From Cristatella mucedo (Eukaryota; Bryozoa; Phylactolaemata; Cristatellidae), in assembly GCA_009760855.2 (NCBI GenBank), contig WPIO01000105.1:283501-347500 (forward strand): 64,000 bases of DNA, read 5' to 3'. The notes under the pieces are model-generated. The model worked only from the letters and a program-made list of their open reading frames with translations, had not been told where the DNA came from and made no database searches. The stretch's first letter is position 1, and each line of letters starts with the position of its first letter. The position numbers were made by a program, and so were the translations under genes. Of this stretch, positions 50,186-60,629 are shown piece by piece.

Positions 50186-50312
50186 AATAATATTAATAAT
50201 GTACTTGATAAAGCGCCCTCAGAGAACTTAATCTCTTTCTAGGCGCTTTACATTTGCTGATTGAGTTATTTGAGGGCGCTTTATCAAGTGCATTATTAAT
50301 ATTATTACTAGT
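50186..50312. mobile_element. Two opposed LINE A 3' tails
   Basis: A minus-strand tail (hairpin at 50213-50246, gcgccctcagagaacttaat and onward) is followed at once by a plus-strand tail (gattgagttatttgagggcg, then ATT repeats). Together with the 3' end of the copy at 49440 this is a cluster of three termini. Confidence 0.7.
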
Positions 50313-50314
50313 GC

Positions 50315-51395
50315 CCTCGGAGAACTTTGTCTCGTCGCTGGCAATTACGTTAGGCGATAATGGCGACTCTCTCATCACTTTTGATTGATTCTAGGGGCAT
50401 GAAAGGAGAAGCTTGTAGCGGTAGCATCGATTACGATCGGACAATTTGCATCATAAAAGTATGCACCATTCAATTTTCCAGCACGCACCAGCACGTAAAA
50501 GGACAATTTTTCAAAGAAGGAGTGAAAGCTGAGTGCAAGGGATAGTTCTCAGCTTCATAAAAAATGTCACCCAGTTGGATGATATCGTGATGTCAGTCAG
50601 TAGCGAGTTTCGGGCTTAGGGAGCGCGTGAATGGAAGGCATGGCCTCCATAGGATTTCAGATTTGACAAAGGCACAGCTATAAGAATCGAGTTCTATAAG
50701 CGGTGCAGTTTTGCCAATGGTTAACCATTGGCCGCAGGCGAGGCGTTTGGGATAATTATGACACCAGCAGGCGCTCAACACAACGGCGCTGCGATGAGAT
50801 GATGGCCTAACAATAATTTTGCGACACTTTTGTATGCCTATTCTTGACATTCACACATAACCGATCAAGCGTATTTGTTTACGTTTTTTTACAGAAGCCA
50901 CTGGTTTTTATCGGTGCAGGTTAAATCACTCTTTCCAATACAATTCTCGGACTGCTGGGATTAATAATCTGCCGATAAGCGAGTATAACGTACCAATATT
51001 TTCTATCAATTTGTAAAACATCTCTTACAAGTGCTCAGATTAAAAAAGAGAACGAGCTAGGAGCTATTGTACGCTGATTCAGTATCATCAAGGCGTCTAC
51101 TCAGCTGTTGAGTTCAATGTGGGTATTTTCTTGTTTCAGCTCTTATCTTAAGCTTCCTCGATAACAGCCAAGTCTCGATCAAAGCAAGCAGGTCAAGATT
51201 CTCTTCCAGAATCAAGTCACAGAATATAAGGTGTTTATTTTTTATTGATTGAGGGTTCCAAAGGCAAACTTTTAAGATTGGCCATGGGGTTATAGCAATC
51301 GTGCTTGACTTGAGAGCCGCTGGGAGGCTCGAGACAATAATGAGAATACTAAGATGTGACTACCGGGGATCTTTTTATGTATGTATGCATGCATG
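50315..51395. other. No supported gene
   Basis: About 1.1 kb without a recognisable exon, RNA or repeat. Confidence 0.4.
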
Positions 51396-51397
51396 CA

Positions 51398-51475
51398 TCT
51401 CCGTCTGTAACTTCATAAAGCCACCAAGACTTTGTCGGTGTTACACACAAGAGCTTTCTATAGCACAATCGAAGT
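51398..51475 (+). repeat. Dispersed repeat of about 75 bp, copy 1
   Basis: 'atctccgtctgtaacttcat' to 'gagctttctatagcaca' matches 55919-55995. It directly precedes a SINE 2 copy. Confidence 0.6.
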
Positions 51476-51479
51476 TCAA

Positions 51480-51630
51480 GGTTCTTAGCCTAAGGGTAAG
51501 GTGCTCGCTCTTCACGATCGGGGTCGTAGGTTACAGTCCTGCAGCCGTTTAACCTTTATCGACCACTGGAAGCAGCGGTGATAACTGCAAAGGCTTTTCT
51601 GTGGTTGAATAAAATTGAGTGTTAAATCAG
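51480..51630 (+). mobile_element. SINE group 2 copy
   Basis: 'cctaagggtaaggtgctcgc', 'cttcacgatcggggtcgtag' and 'tgcaaaggcttttctgtgg', ending 'gagtgttaaatcagcct'. Confidence 0.65.
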
Positions 51631-51654
51631 CCTACCTTTCTTTGAAGTGGCTTT

Positions 51655-51970
51655 CAGTACGCATTCGGTTGCCGACAGGCTACGTCGACCAAGAGAGAGT
51701 GAGAAGCATAGCTGATTCACGAAGGCAGTTGAGATAGTGAGTACGCAGGAAAGGATGTACCACGATCGGCAGCAGCAGAGTAGATGTCGTTACGTAAGAA
51801 TTGTGGAAATGAGTTCTACAGTCTAGGAACTGAAGAGAAAAAGCTTCTCTCACCAACGGTCATTAAGCGAAGGAACTGAACAGCTAATTTATGGTCCATA
51901 GAGAACCTAAGGGCATGAGGAGGCTGAAACTGGTGCAGCTGTTCACCTAGGTATGAGACACGTGGCTGAA
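51655..51970 (-). mobile_element. LINE group B, 3' end fragment
   Basis: Reverse complement of the group B 3' end. 'cagtacgcattcggttgccg' corresponds to 'accgaatgcgtacc', and 'ccatagagaacctaagggca' lies in the pol C-terminal relic. Confidence 0.65.
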
Positions 51971-52079
51971 CCTCTGGGATTTCTTAACTAGCCATGCAGT
52001 GATATTAATCACCAGCTGCAGTGGCCTAGTGGCTTTTTTGATAGCCCAGCCAAAATGGAATTTCAATAATCTAGCTTAA

Positions 52080-52225
52080 AAAAATATATAATATAATTCA
52101 TTTATATAGCGCCCCAAGAGAACTTAATCTCTATTCAAGCGCTTCACGTATGCTTCGGGGCTCGAGCCCACGACCTCGGTCAGACCTTGGTCGGGGCGAG
52201 CACCTTAACCGCTAGACCAAACCAG
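52080..52225 (-). mobile_element. SINE group 1, well-preserved copy
   Basis: In + orientation: AT-rich end, hairpin 'gcgccccaagagaacttaat', 'gggctcgagcccacgacctc' (B box) and 'ggggcgagcaccttaaccgc' (A box). Best group 1 copy together with 2318. Confidence 0.8.
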
Positions 52226-52789
52226 CTTAAACAGAAAGAGCGAGCTGGCAAAGTTCTTTGCAAGCCACCACGGCACAGAGTCCCTAATCTCAGCTAGAGA
52301 TCGAAAGTGGTGGCAAGCTGTGGAGGCAATCTTCTTAAGAACTTCCTATTGCTATGCAAACGTCAAAGAGAACATCTCAATTCTAAGGAAAGCTGCTGCT
52401 GAAAGTCGAGCACGAGCTCTAATTTAATTCAAATAAAAAGCATCATCGGAAGAGAAGAGTAGAGAGTTTCCTGGCCTGCAGCTGCTCGCTTTGGCTGTCC
52501 TATGGGTAAGAGTTCAGATTACCTCAATCAATGATAACGGTTTACCGCCGACATTAAACTAGCTAGGTCTACTGAGCTCAAGCTTGAGAAAGCTTATAAT
52601 AAAAAAAGGATTGGCGTCCACCGTCAGGCGTACGAAGACCACTGTAGATCATACCAATTGATCCTAGCAAGGCCAAATCTAGCTTCTACAAAAATATCTT
52701 TGAATCACAAATGCTCAATCTAAAAATGCTTATATCATCTTAACCACCTCAAGATTAGTTCCTTACCAGTGATCCTTGTGGTGACCAAG

Positions 52790-53435
52790 CCGATCGCTTC
52801 TTTGTCGCAAGATAGACAAGATAAGAGAATCCGCCCCTAGCGTTGCAGCATCCCCTCTGGACTCCTGTCGCTCAATTATATCAACACAGGACTCATGTTG
52901 ATCGATTCCTTGCGCTACCTTAATGTCTACATTCAAGGAGGCCACGAGTGACCTTATCCTGTAAATTATCGCCCAGTCACTGAAGTCCACTAGACCCTAT
53001 TCCCACTGTCCTTCCAAGATGCTTAGATTGACTGCCGCCGTGCTTAACTAATACTGCCGCCGTGCTTAACTAATACAATAAATATGTACTTGGCCAGGTC
53101 CCTGAACATTTCAAAAAGGCTGTTGTCAGGCCACCAATTAAGAAAGCAATGCTAGGCCCAGAGCAGCTTCCGTCCAGTCTCCCATCTCCCGTTCATATCA
53201 AAGACACCAAAACGAGTTGGGACAGACCATCAAAACTCTTAGATTGAGATCTCAAACTTAGCAAGTGAGTTCCATTCTGGATTTAGAGCTAATCACTCTA
53301 CAGAGTCAGCATTGCTTAAGGTGTTTAACGATTTTCTAATGAATGCAGACTTGGGTAAAGTCTCTCAGCGTGTTCTGCTTGTTCTTTTGGCATTTGATAC
53401 TATTGATCACAAAGTCCTTCTTTAGTGCCTCTCAT
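52790..53435 (+). mobile_element. LINE group A, 5'/middle part
   Basis: Matches 27900-28380 of the longest copy ('cccctctggactcctgtcgc', 'ttcccactgtccttccaaga', 'ttcaaaaaggctgttgtcag'). It carries an exact 22-bp tandem duplication at 53031-53074 and ends at a SINE 2 copy. Broken. Confidence 0.7.
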
Positions 53436-53439
53436 CTCG

Positions 53440-53555
53440 CCCGGGCCGAGGTCGTGGGTTCGAATCATGCAGTGGGTGATTGGTGACAGCCTTAAAGGCT
53501 TTTCTGTCGCTATACAAAAGAGGCTGTTGAATCAGCTAGTATTATTATTATTGTG
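53440..53555 (+). mobile_element. SINE group 2, truncated at its 5' end
   Basis: 'ccgaggtcgtgggttcgaat' (B box), then 'gccttaaaggcttttctgtc' and 'caaaagaggctgttgaatca', ending in an ATT run. The A-box part is missing. Confidence 0.7.
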
Positions 53556-53799
53556 TAAGACTACCTCCAACTCTACAAAGCAAGGACTAAACGGTGCTAC
53601 TTTATAGAGCATTTTCTGTGCATAGAACACCCCTCGAACTCACGAAGCCATGATTAGCCACCTCCCCCATCTCGGGTGACTAACAAGAAGCAAGATGTCG
53701 TAGATGAGCGATAGCAGGACCAGTAGAGCTAAGTGCAGCTCGAGTAGTAGAGCAGTGAGGCTGACATTGCTACGACGCCTTACCCAGTTACTACACCGG

Positions 53800-53945
53800 C
53801 ACCGGCCTCGTTTGGCCCAGGGGGTTAAGGTGCTTGTCTTTGACAACGGAGGTCGTGGACTCAAGCCCAGCGGCATATGCGATGCTGCTGGACAGAGATC
53901 AAGTTCTCTTATGGTGCTATGCATATGAATTATTCATCGATATAT
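53800..53945 (+). mobile_element. SINE group 1 copy
   Basis: 'cccagggggttaaggtgctt' (A box), 'acggaggtcgtggactcaag' (B-box region), then the tail 'gacagagatcaagttctctt' and 'atggtgctatgcatatgaat'. Confidence 0.7.
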
Positions 53946-54260
53946 ATTAGAAAGAGCGAGTGAACTAAGGCTGCCGGTTACGGAAGCTACGAGCCAGCTG
54001 ACAGCAGTCGCTTTTGGCCTGCGGTGGGTGCCACCCGATGGGTGAAGCTCCTTGCCCACCATTATCGCCCTGCGATCCAGGCGAAGCTTCGACGGAAGGG
54101 GCGTCAGCTAGGGAATCACTCCTAGGGCTGTACCTTTATACAAGGTGCATTCCAGTTGGTCAATAAGAGTGACAAGCGAAGCTCTCTTTCTGGGTGGGTG
54201 GGTGGGTGGGGCCGAGCAGCCAGAATTACAAAGGACATGCAGCACTGCTGTGCAGGAGTC

Positions 54261-54367
54261 ATCCCCGGGCCCTGCCCACCCTCACGCTGCCCCGGCCACG
54301 ATCCCCGGGCCCTGCCCACCCTCACGCTGCCCCGCCCCCCCCGATCCCCGGGCCACCCTCACGCTGC
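54261..54367. repeat. GC-rich minisatellite, about 40 bp x 2.6
   Basis: Units start at 54261, 54301 and 54344 (atccccgggccctgcccacc and onward to ctcacgctgc). The Pro/Ala/His-rich open frames across it are artefacts. Confidence 0.85.
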
Positions 54368-54369
54368 GC

Positions 54370-55303
54370 AGCCCAAAGCCGCCTGCTTCGATCCTTCTCT
54401 GCCAGATGTCAATAGCTGCTGTTCCTGCTCCTCCTTTTTGCCTGCTTCCGTTTTTGGGTATCGCACGTCTTGACTTTCTATCTTTCTTGAATTTCTGCCG
54501 TTCTTGTTCTTTTATTGCTGGTTCTACTCCGGCATCTGAATAAAAATGTCTCCTCCACATACAGGAGAGCGCGCCCTGCTTCGAGAGAGAAGCTGCACAC
54601 TGCCAGGCCACAGCTCTCCCAGACACTCCCACCCTATATCTATGGGCAGGCAGGCAGGGCAGGCAGAATGCCTGCTGAGCTGCGCCATGGGCAATGCCAG
54701 GCGTGCAAAGGCTAGGAGGCGGCAGTGGCGGCCAATGAATGCATCTAGTATTTAGAAACTCCATACGATGCATCGCATTTCTCAACAGGCTTGCGCATAA
54801 GTCAACCGGAAATGTCTACAGCCCTATGCAAATGCACGAGTTAATTCAACAAATCCTATTGTATTATAGCTATTTGTAGGAATCCGGGCACACAGTACGA
54901 CCGCGCAACTTGTGTTCGGCTGACTTAAGCGGAAGCTCGAGAAATGATGTCCGCGCCGTGAGGTGAGGCGTGGCTTCAAACGCTATTGAGATAACTTTCT
55001 GGACCTGAAGAGAGGTGGGGCAACTGTTAATCAGCAGCAAAACAGCTGCAACCCTCAATGGCTGCCATTTTAGCATGCTCTCTCCAAGCTTGCTTAGGCT
55101 TCTGCAAGGCAAAGGCATTAACACGAAGCCAAGTAGCCGGTTATTAGACCTAGGAAAAAACGGAAACAGAATGCACGACCGCTCTCTCTCTCTTTTTCTC
55201 TCTCTCTCTCATCGACAACGTCCAGAATTTTCTTGCCATAGATACCACCACTGTCATTGGTGAGGCACTCCCACCAAAGTCCCAAGATGACCTTGCGCAT
55301 GTT
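54370..55303. other. Probable 3' region of the minus-strand CAP-Gly gene
   Basis: No exon or repeat recognised except a short CT-rich run near 55183-55210. It lies directly downstream of the CAP-Gly stop codon on the minus strand, so part may be 3' UTR. Confidence 0.3.
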
Positions 55304-55668
55304 TCAGGTGCCACACGAGCCGTCGGCTGACGACGAGACCGCCGCCGCCGCCGCAGCTTCGCCACGGCCCGACGCCGACGGCTGATCCCCCCCTGATTCC
55401 TGTGGCTGCTGCTGCTGCCTTCCTCGCTCGAGCGGCAGCTTGCCAGGCAGCGGACTGAGCGACGGCGGGCACTCGGCAATCAGCCGGGCGCCGTTGACAC
55501 CTCGCACGGTGATCTTGCTCGGCTTGACGAGCAGGCCGTGCAGCGGCCGGCAGCTGAAGTAGCGCCGCCCCTGCACGGCTCCGTCATGCCGGCCCCGGGC
55601 GCTACGCAGCTCCACGCCCAGCCAGACGCCCTCGGCAAAGTCCGTCGGGCCGATGTAGCGAACGACGG
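55304..55668 (-). CDS. CAP-Gly domain protein, last exon
   Basis: Minus-strand acceptor cgctctttgcag, then VVRYIGPTDFAEGVWLGVEL, RSARGRHDGAVQGRRYFSCR, PLHGLLVKPSKITVRGVNGA and a Gln/Ala/Ser-rich tail ending DGSCGT, stop. This is most of a CAP-Gly domain, which binds the EEY/F tails of tubulin and end-binding proteins. The usual GKNDG loop is GRHDG here, and the GLLVKPSK end is typical. A CAP-Gly so close to the C terminus after a Ser-rich stretch fits KIF13B/Khc-73 kinesins, but a CLIP-type protein is possible. The motor domain is not in the window. The split Ala codon joins in phase with the exon at 58403. Confidence 0.8.
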
Positions 55669-55918
55669 CTGCAAAGAGCGCGACGAAGTCTTGGCGCCAT
55701 GCCCAAAGAGTCGCGTGCGGCGAGCCGCGGTGACAGGCAGTCCGCGGCAACACGCGATTGTGCGGGCGAGCGCGAGAGCCCGTGCGCTTCACACGCGCCA
55801 ATGCATGTGTCGTTGCGTGTGAAGCGTGCAAGCATGTCCTCGTCAGCGCTCGGTGAAGGCACTGGGCAAAAGCAGTAGGCAGTTCAGCACTGCGCGCAGT
55901 TGCCGGGCGCTAGATCTT

Positions 55919-55995
55919 GTATCTCCGTCAGTAACTCCACAAAGTCATAAAGACCACGTGGGTGTTACGCAGGAGAGTTTTGTATAGCGCACTCA
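55919..55995 (+). repeat. Dispersed repeat of about 75 bp, copy 2
   Basis: 'atctccgtcagtaactccac' to 'gagttttgtatagcgcactc' matches 51398-51475. It lies in the CAP-Gly gene intron. Confidence 0.6.
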
Positions 55996-56208
55996 CAGCC
56001 TGAGCGGCTTTCGGTAATCTTGCTACCCGGCACCTCCGCTTCGCTTCGCCGGCTTCGAGTGACGGAGCTCTTCGGGCTCCCGGAGGCTGCACCGAAGGGC
56101 ACGGTTTGGCTCACAGGCACGCGACGAACTAGCATGCAGGCGGTGGAGCCAAGCACTAGCTAGGTGGATAGCGGCCCGTGCAGTGCCACGCTTGCATGCA
56201 ATGGCGGC

Positions 56209-56210
<2 letters not shown>

Positions 56211-56270
<60 letters not shown>
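56211..56270 (+). repeat. (CAG)20 trinucleotide repeat
   Basis: Sixty bases of uninterrupted CAG (CTG on the gene's own strand), inside the intron of the minus-strand CAP-Gly gene. The poly-Ala, poly-Ser and poly-Cys open frames across it have no other support. Confidence 0.95.
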
Positions 56271-56271
<1 letters not shown>

Positions 56272-57216
56272 TGTGCGCCTTCGCTCTCTCCCCTTTTGCC
56301 TGAGCAGGAACGAAGGAGAGCAGCCGAGGAGTCGATGCTCGAGCCGCACTCCTCGGCTGCGGCGCATACTTTACAAAGCGACTGCAAAAGGGCAGACAGG
56401 ACGAAGACAGACCAGGCACTCTCTCTCGTACTCTACGTCGAAGGCTAGCTGGTGCATGGGGATGAGGGAGGGGGAGTGTTTGGCAGACGATGGCACGCCA
56501 CACAAGAATCACGCCACCCAAGAATCACGCCACACAAGAATTACGCAATCGCTCTGCAATGTAAAGTGAAAAAAAACAGGTGGGACATTGACTTTCTAGC
56601 ACATCGACATCTTTTTTTTTCTTTTTTCGCAGCCTTTGAAATGATGTATCGCACATCTGACTGGCAGTGGCACAGCCAGGACCACAGCCAGGTGAAGGAG
56701 GGAGGGGCAAGAGGAGATTTGCCTCCCAGCAGCTGGCCCCTCACACCAGAGGGGAGGGAGTCAGCAACTTGGAGCTGCACCTATGCTCTCAACCGTCACC
56801 GACGATGAAATTATGCCCTACATCCATCCAGTCGATGAGTGGCGACAGAGTGAACTGCGAATAGCACAATAATTGCATGCTGTCATTTTTCAAATCACTT
56901 GCAGATCTTGCTCGACGTGGAAACCTTGCACGTCTTGCCCTGCTCTGCGTGAAAATCCTGGCTCTGCTCTGCTTCTGAATGCCATTTTTACATGTAAACC
57001 GGTGAGACGTGTCTTGTACTGGTCTAGCAGTACGGCTGCCAATACTGAGCTAGTACACCAAAACACTAACTTTGTAACGACCCGCTGTGCTGTTTGGGTA
57101 CGATTTGACTTACACCCATTATGCAGATGCCTCCAAGCTCCTAGTAGAACTACTTCTGGGCAGATTTAACTGTTCATTTCAGCAGCAGCGAATGTAAGCC
57201 GGTATACATACAAATG

Positions 57217-57223
57217 TATATAT

Positions 57224-57255
<32 letters not shown>

Positions 57256-57347
57256 GTATATGTATATGTATACACACACACACACACATATATATATATA
57301 TGTATACATACATACATACATATATGTATGTATACATATACATACAC

Positions 57348-57383
<36 letters not shown>

Positions 57384-57384
57384 C

Positions 57385-57433
<49 letters not shown>

Positions 57434-57437
57434 ATAT
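57217..57437. repeat. Compound CA/TA/CATA microsatellite
   Basis: Alternating blocks of ca, ta and tatgta repeats over about 220 bases. The His/Thr/Tyr/Ile open frames here are artefacts. Confidence 0.9.
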
Positions 57438-57801
57438 GTAGTGAGAACAGGCAGCATAGCAGCGGTTACTCCTGCTTGCAGTGGGCAATAAAGAATAGCC
57501 TGCAGGACACAAACCATCGTGAAGGCTCGTGAAGCTCGAGGGCCCCTCGACCACTAGAGGCCACCATTCGACGAGGCCTGACCGTGGGACAATGCCAAAG
57601 CCCCCCACGTGCTTGATGGGGCAAGGGGTTGCAAAGTTACAAGCAGATGTTTACTATTGAGATTTAGGTACGTTCAATCGCTGAGATCAGTGAAGAACAT
57701 GAAACTGGCAAGCCCCGACAGCTTTCCCACGAGCACTTTGAGGGCGGAGCCGGTGGACAGCCAGAAAGAAACAAACCGACCGTGTCAACTGCCTGCAAGA
57801 C

Positions 57802-57802
<1 letters not shown>

Positions 57803-57834
<32 letters not shown>
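57803..57834 (+). repeat. (GA)n microsatellite
   Basis: About 32 bases of ga repeats with one interruption. Confidence 0.85.
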
Positions 57835-57836
<2 letters not shown>

Positions 57837-58094
57837 CGAGGCAGGAAAGAGATGAAATCGACCATAGCACGCTATGTGTTATGTGCCTAGAAAGAGATTT
57901 TACTTCTCACTTCTCATACAGTGATACTCTATGTCTAATTATGTCTAATCTTATTACAACATACATCGGGCTCTACTTGTCGTGGCTATTGTGGGGGTCA
58001 CAGGTCAGAGAGATGCACGAAGGTAAGACCTACTAATACTAGATATGGCTTTAGTAACTGAAAAAAAGAAAATGAGCCCTAGTTCAATTAGGAA

Positions 58095-58260
58095 AATATT
58101 AGCTGATTGAACAGCCTCATTTGTATAGCAGCACAAGAGCCCTAACGGCTATCGCCACCGCTTGCAGCTGGCAATAGAGGATCGCCCCCAAAAGGATTCG
58201 AACCCACGACCTCGGTCATGAAGAGCGAGCATCATACCTCCAGGGCTATCACGGCCCTAA
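58095..58260 (-). mobile_element. SINE group 2, best full copy
   Basis: Reverse complement begins with a complete tRNA-like head: 'gggccgtgatagccctggag', then 'tgctcgctcttcatgaccga' and the B box 'ggtcgtgggttcgaatcc'. A body with 'gcaagcggtggcgatagccg' and an end 'atacaaatgaggctgttcaa' follow. Confidence 0.8.
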
Positions 58261-58402
58261 TACACGAGTACACGACAGACACCAAACCGCTTCACCGCAC
58301 CGAGATGTGACGTGACGTCAGTTACAGTGAATCGACCGACACTCTCACCCCTCGAAAATCGAGGCAGCAATAGCCAGTCGAAGCAGCAGGCAGGGTACGT
58401 AC

Positions 58403-58687
58403 CGAGCTCGCCAGCGTACAGGACGCTGCAACCCTCTTCCAGGCGCACAAGCCTCGGCTGCTGAGGCTGCTGCTGCTTCCGTGCCGGCGAGGCCACGTTT
58501 GCTGTGGTGCCCGAGGCGGCAGCGCTACTGGCAAGCGACCTCTTGCTGTTGCTGCCGACACTGCGTCCGGACGACAACGTCGCCGCAGCGGCAGGGTCAC
58601 GTGATGCTGAGGAGGCCACGGACGAGGCGCCCGAGCGCGCACCGACGCTGCTGGCGCAGCTGTCGAGGCTCGACTGGCTTCCACCAC
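58403..58687 (-). CDS. CAP-Gly domain protein, penultimate exon
   Basis: Minus-strand acceptor ctctgtgacgcag and donor gtacgtac. Ninety-four whole codons: a Ser/Ala-rich stretch (GGSQSSLDSCASSVGARSGA, later SVGSNSKRSLASSAAASGTT), then ARKQQQPQQPRLVRLEEGCS and VLYAGEL. The last part is the first strand of the CAP-Gly fold (V-x-L-x-x-G-E-L), completed by the next exon as GEL-AVVRYIGPTDFAEG. The exon begins in phase 1. Earlier exons were not identified with confidence. Confidence 0.75.
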
Positions 58688-59039
58688 CTGCGTCACAGAG
58701 CAGAAGGAGTGATGAGAGTGCAAACCGTGCCACAGGCTGCTCGGGTCAAGGACGCACAGCGGCAGCAGCAGCAGAACTGTGCTCCACCAGCAGGCAGCAG
58801 CAGAAAGTGATGAGCTGAGCGTGCTGGAGCTGAGTTCACGAGGCTAGCCAATCAATGGGGTCAATTGCAGAATAATGTGTTTGCACCTAAACGCTTACAC
58901 AAACTGTCCGCCGGCCCATCCTGCTATCCCATCTATCCTGCTCGATTTACCTGTAAGTGAGTCCCAAGTTGTTACAAACCAGCATTTGCAACAGCTGCAA
59001 CAGCTGCAGTAGCCGTATTTGCCTTAGGTCAGGGATGCA

Positions 59040-59044
<5 letters not shown>

Positions 59045-59129
<85 letters not shown>
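59045..59129 (+). repeat. (GA)n microsatellite, about 85 bp
   Basis: Uninterrupted ga repeats. The poly-Ser-Leu frame on the minus strand is an artefact. Confidence 0.95.
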
Positions 59130-59132
<3 letters not shown>

Positions 59133-59204
59133 GTGAGAGAGGAACCTAGAGCTATTGTAATTGCACTTGTGCATGTTTTGCACTCGTCTTCCACATAATA
59201 ACAC

Positions 59205-60170
59205 TGACAGCAATGATAATAATAATAGCAATACTAGATCTATCTTATAGCACCATAAGAGAGCTAAATCTCTATCAAGGTGCTTTAAAATCCACTGCAA
59301 ATGAATTAATAATACAGGGTTAATGACATGCAAAGCATCATGTTTCGACAAGCATCCCAAAACCAGACGGACGTAATGCTTGGGCAAGCATGCCAAATCA
59401 CAGCAAAAGACGCTCAGGGCCATCGGTTAGTAGGACCCCTAGTTATAGCATGCACTGGAATCAAGCATATGGAAGCACTCAATGCACAATGGTACAACGC
59501 AACTTTTTTCTGCAAACAGAGAAAGCTGATCGGAATATAAGTGTCTTTTAGCTAAGACTTCAAAAATGCAAAGTCATTGCGGGCAGTGACTGTAGCAGAA
59601 AGCAAGTTCCCAATTTTTGGTGCATGTGAACCAAAGGCTTGATCCCCAAAAGATTTCAGTTTAGTGCAAGGGATGAGGTGTGACTAGAAGCTGGGAACGG
59701 GTGGTGCAAGCTCACATTGGAGGTGCATGGTCGGTTAAGTTTGTTCGAGCAAGCAAGTGAAGCGACCTGTAAGCCAAGCAGATCGTCAAACACAATAATA
59801 ATAGTAATAATAGTACATTTGCATAGTGCCCTCAGAGAACTTAATCTCTTTCTAGGCATTTTACATATGCTGTAAAATCGATTCTATGCTTGACAGGGAG
59901 CCTGTGAAGCTCAGACAAAAGTGGCATGATGAGCCATCGGCTACGCTTCTGACGACAGATCAGACGAGCTGCTGAGTTATGCATCACTTGCAGAAGATTA
60001 TGGGGGTCCTGAGTATGAGGGACTCGATGGACATCTAGAGGTAGTGTCACACAGGCAAGAACTAATAACTTGGCTGTTGAACTCCTGTCTAAGCGGACCC
60101 TAATTCTGGCAATGTTCCTCAGCTGAAAGTATTCCTATTTGAGAGGAGCAAGTGTGCTGATCTAATAGCA
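59205..60170 (-). mobile_element. LINE group C, 3' part, interrupted
   Basis: On the minus strand: HNLLQVMHNSAARLICRQKR, then LLSELHRLPVKHRIDF (pol C-terminal text). After an inserted tail come 'cttggcttacaggtcgcttc' and the remaining C-terminal/3' region. The end is the hairpin at 59250-59283 (gcaccttgatagagatttag and onward) and ATT repeats. Distinct from groups A and B. Broken. Confidence 0.7.
59793..59872 (-). mobile_element. LINE A-type tail nested in LINE C
   Basis: Minus-strand hairpin (in + orientation 'agtgccctcagagaacttaa') and ATT-type repeats interrupt the group C text between HRIDF and its continuation. Inserted after the LINE C copy. Confidence 0.65.
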
Positions 60171-60339
60171 AGGCATTTTGGAACAGTATGCCCACATTAC
60201 TGGCGGACGTTACGGGATTGATGCTAGGTGAACCAATCACCAATCACCAACGCCTTTACCATTCTCTTCTCCAGTCCAGGCATTTTAATCCACATAAGTC
60301 AAATCTGGTCCGTGAGTCACCTGAGTATGAATCGATGAT

Positions 60340-60625
60340 GGGAATGTCACAGCCCAGGCCCTATTGGATCTATCAGTTGCCTTCAACACTATTAATCAGG
60401 TTATCCTACGTGAGCGATTGAGAACAACGATCGGTCTGGCAGATGAGGCACCGGCATGGGTCAAATCGTGCTTGTCCGATTTCGTTCAATCCGTGTCGTG
60501 CGGGGGGGGGAGGGGTCATGTCTCATCCACCAGACCAGTCACATGTGGAACCACAAGGGTATTTCCTCGGTCCTCCAAAATCACCACTCTTCCCTGGCCG
60601 TTCCAGCAAAGTATGCCACAATACA
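60340..60625 (+). mobile_element. LINE reverse-transcriptase relic (possibly group C)
   Basis: Reads MDLSVAFNTINQVILRERLR, TTIGLADEAPAWVKSCLSDF, VQSVSCGGGRGHVSS and later VTCGTTRV. These correspond to the LDLSAAFDTINHxxLLxRL, WxxSYLSxRxQxVxCGGxxS and GVPQGSVLGP blocks of L2/CR1-like RTs. It is in opposite orientation to the group C 3' part next to it. Broken. Confidence 0.7.
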
Positions 60626-60629
60626 CGGG

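Noticed and set aside
54122-54785. Pro-rich frames of up to 167 codons
   Set aside because: They run across the 40-bp GC-rich minisatellite and change composition outside it.
56023-56569. Poly-Ala, poly-Ser, poly-Cys and poly-Leu frames
   Set aside because: All come from the (CAG)20 repeat; no family motif or conserved flank.
57166-57608. Tyr/Ile/His/Thr-rich frames on both strands
   Set aside because: Artefacts of the compound CA/TA microsatellite.
58095-58260. tRNA gene (good B box GGTTCGAATCC)
   Set aside because: The A/B-box head is joined to a SINE body and tail seen in several copies, and a proper cloverleaf acceptor stem is not evident.
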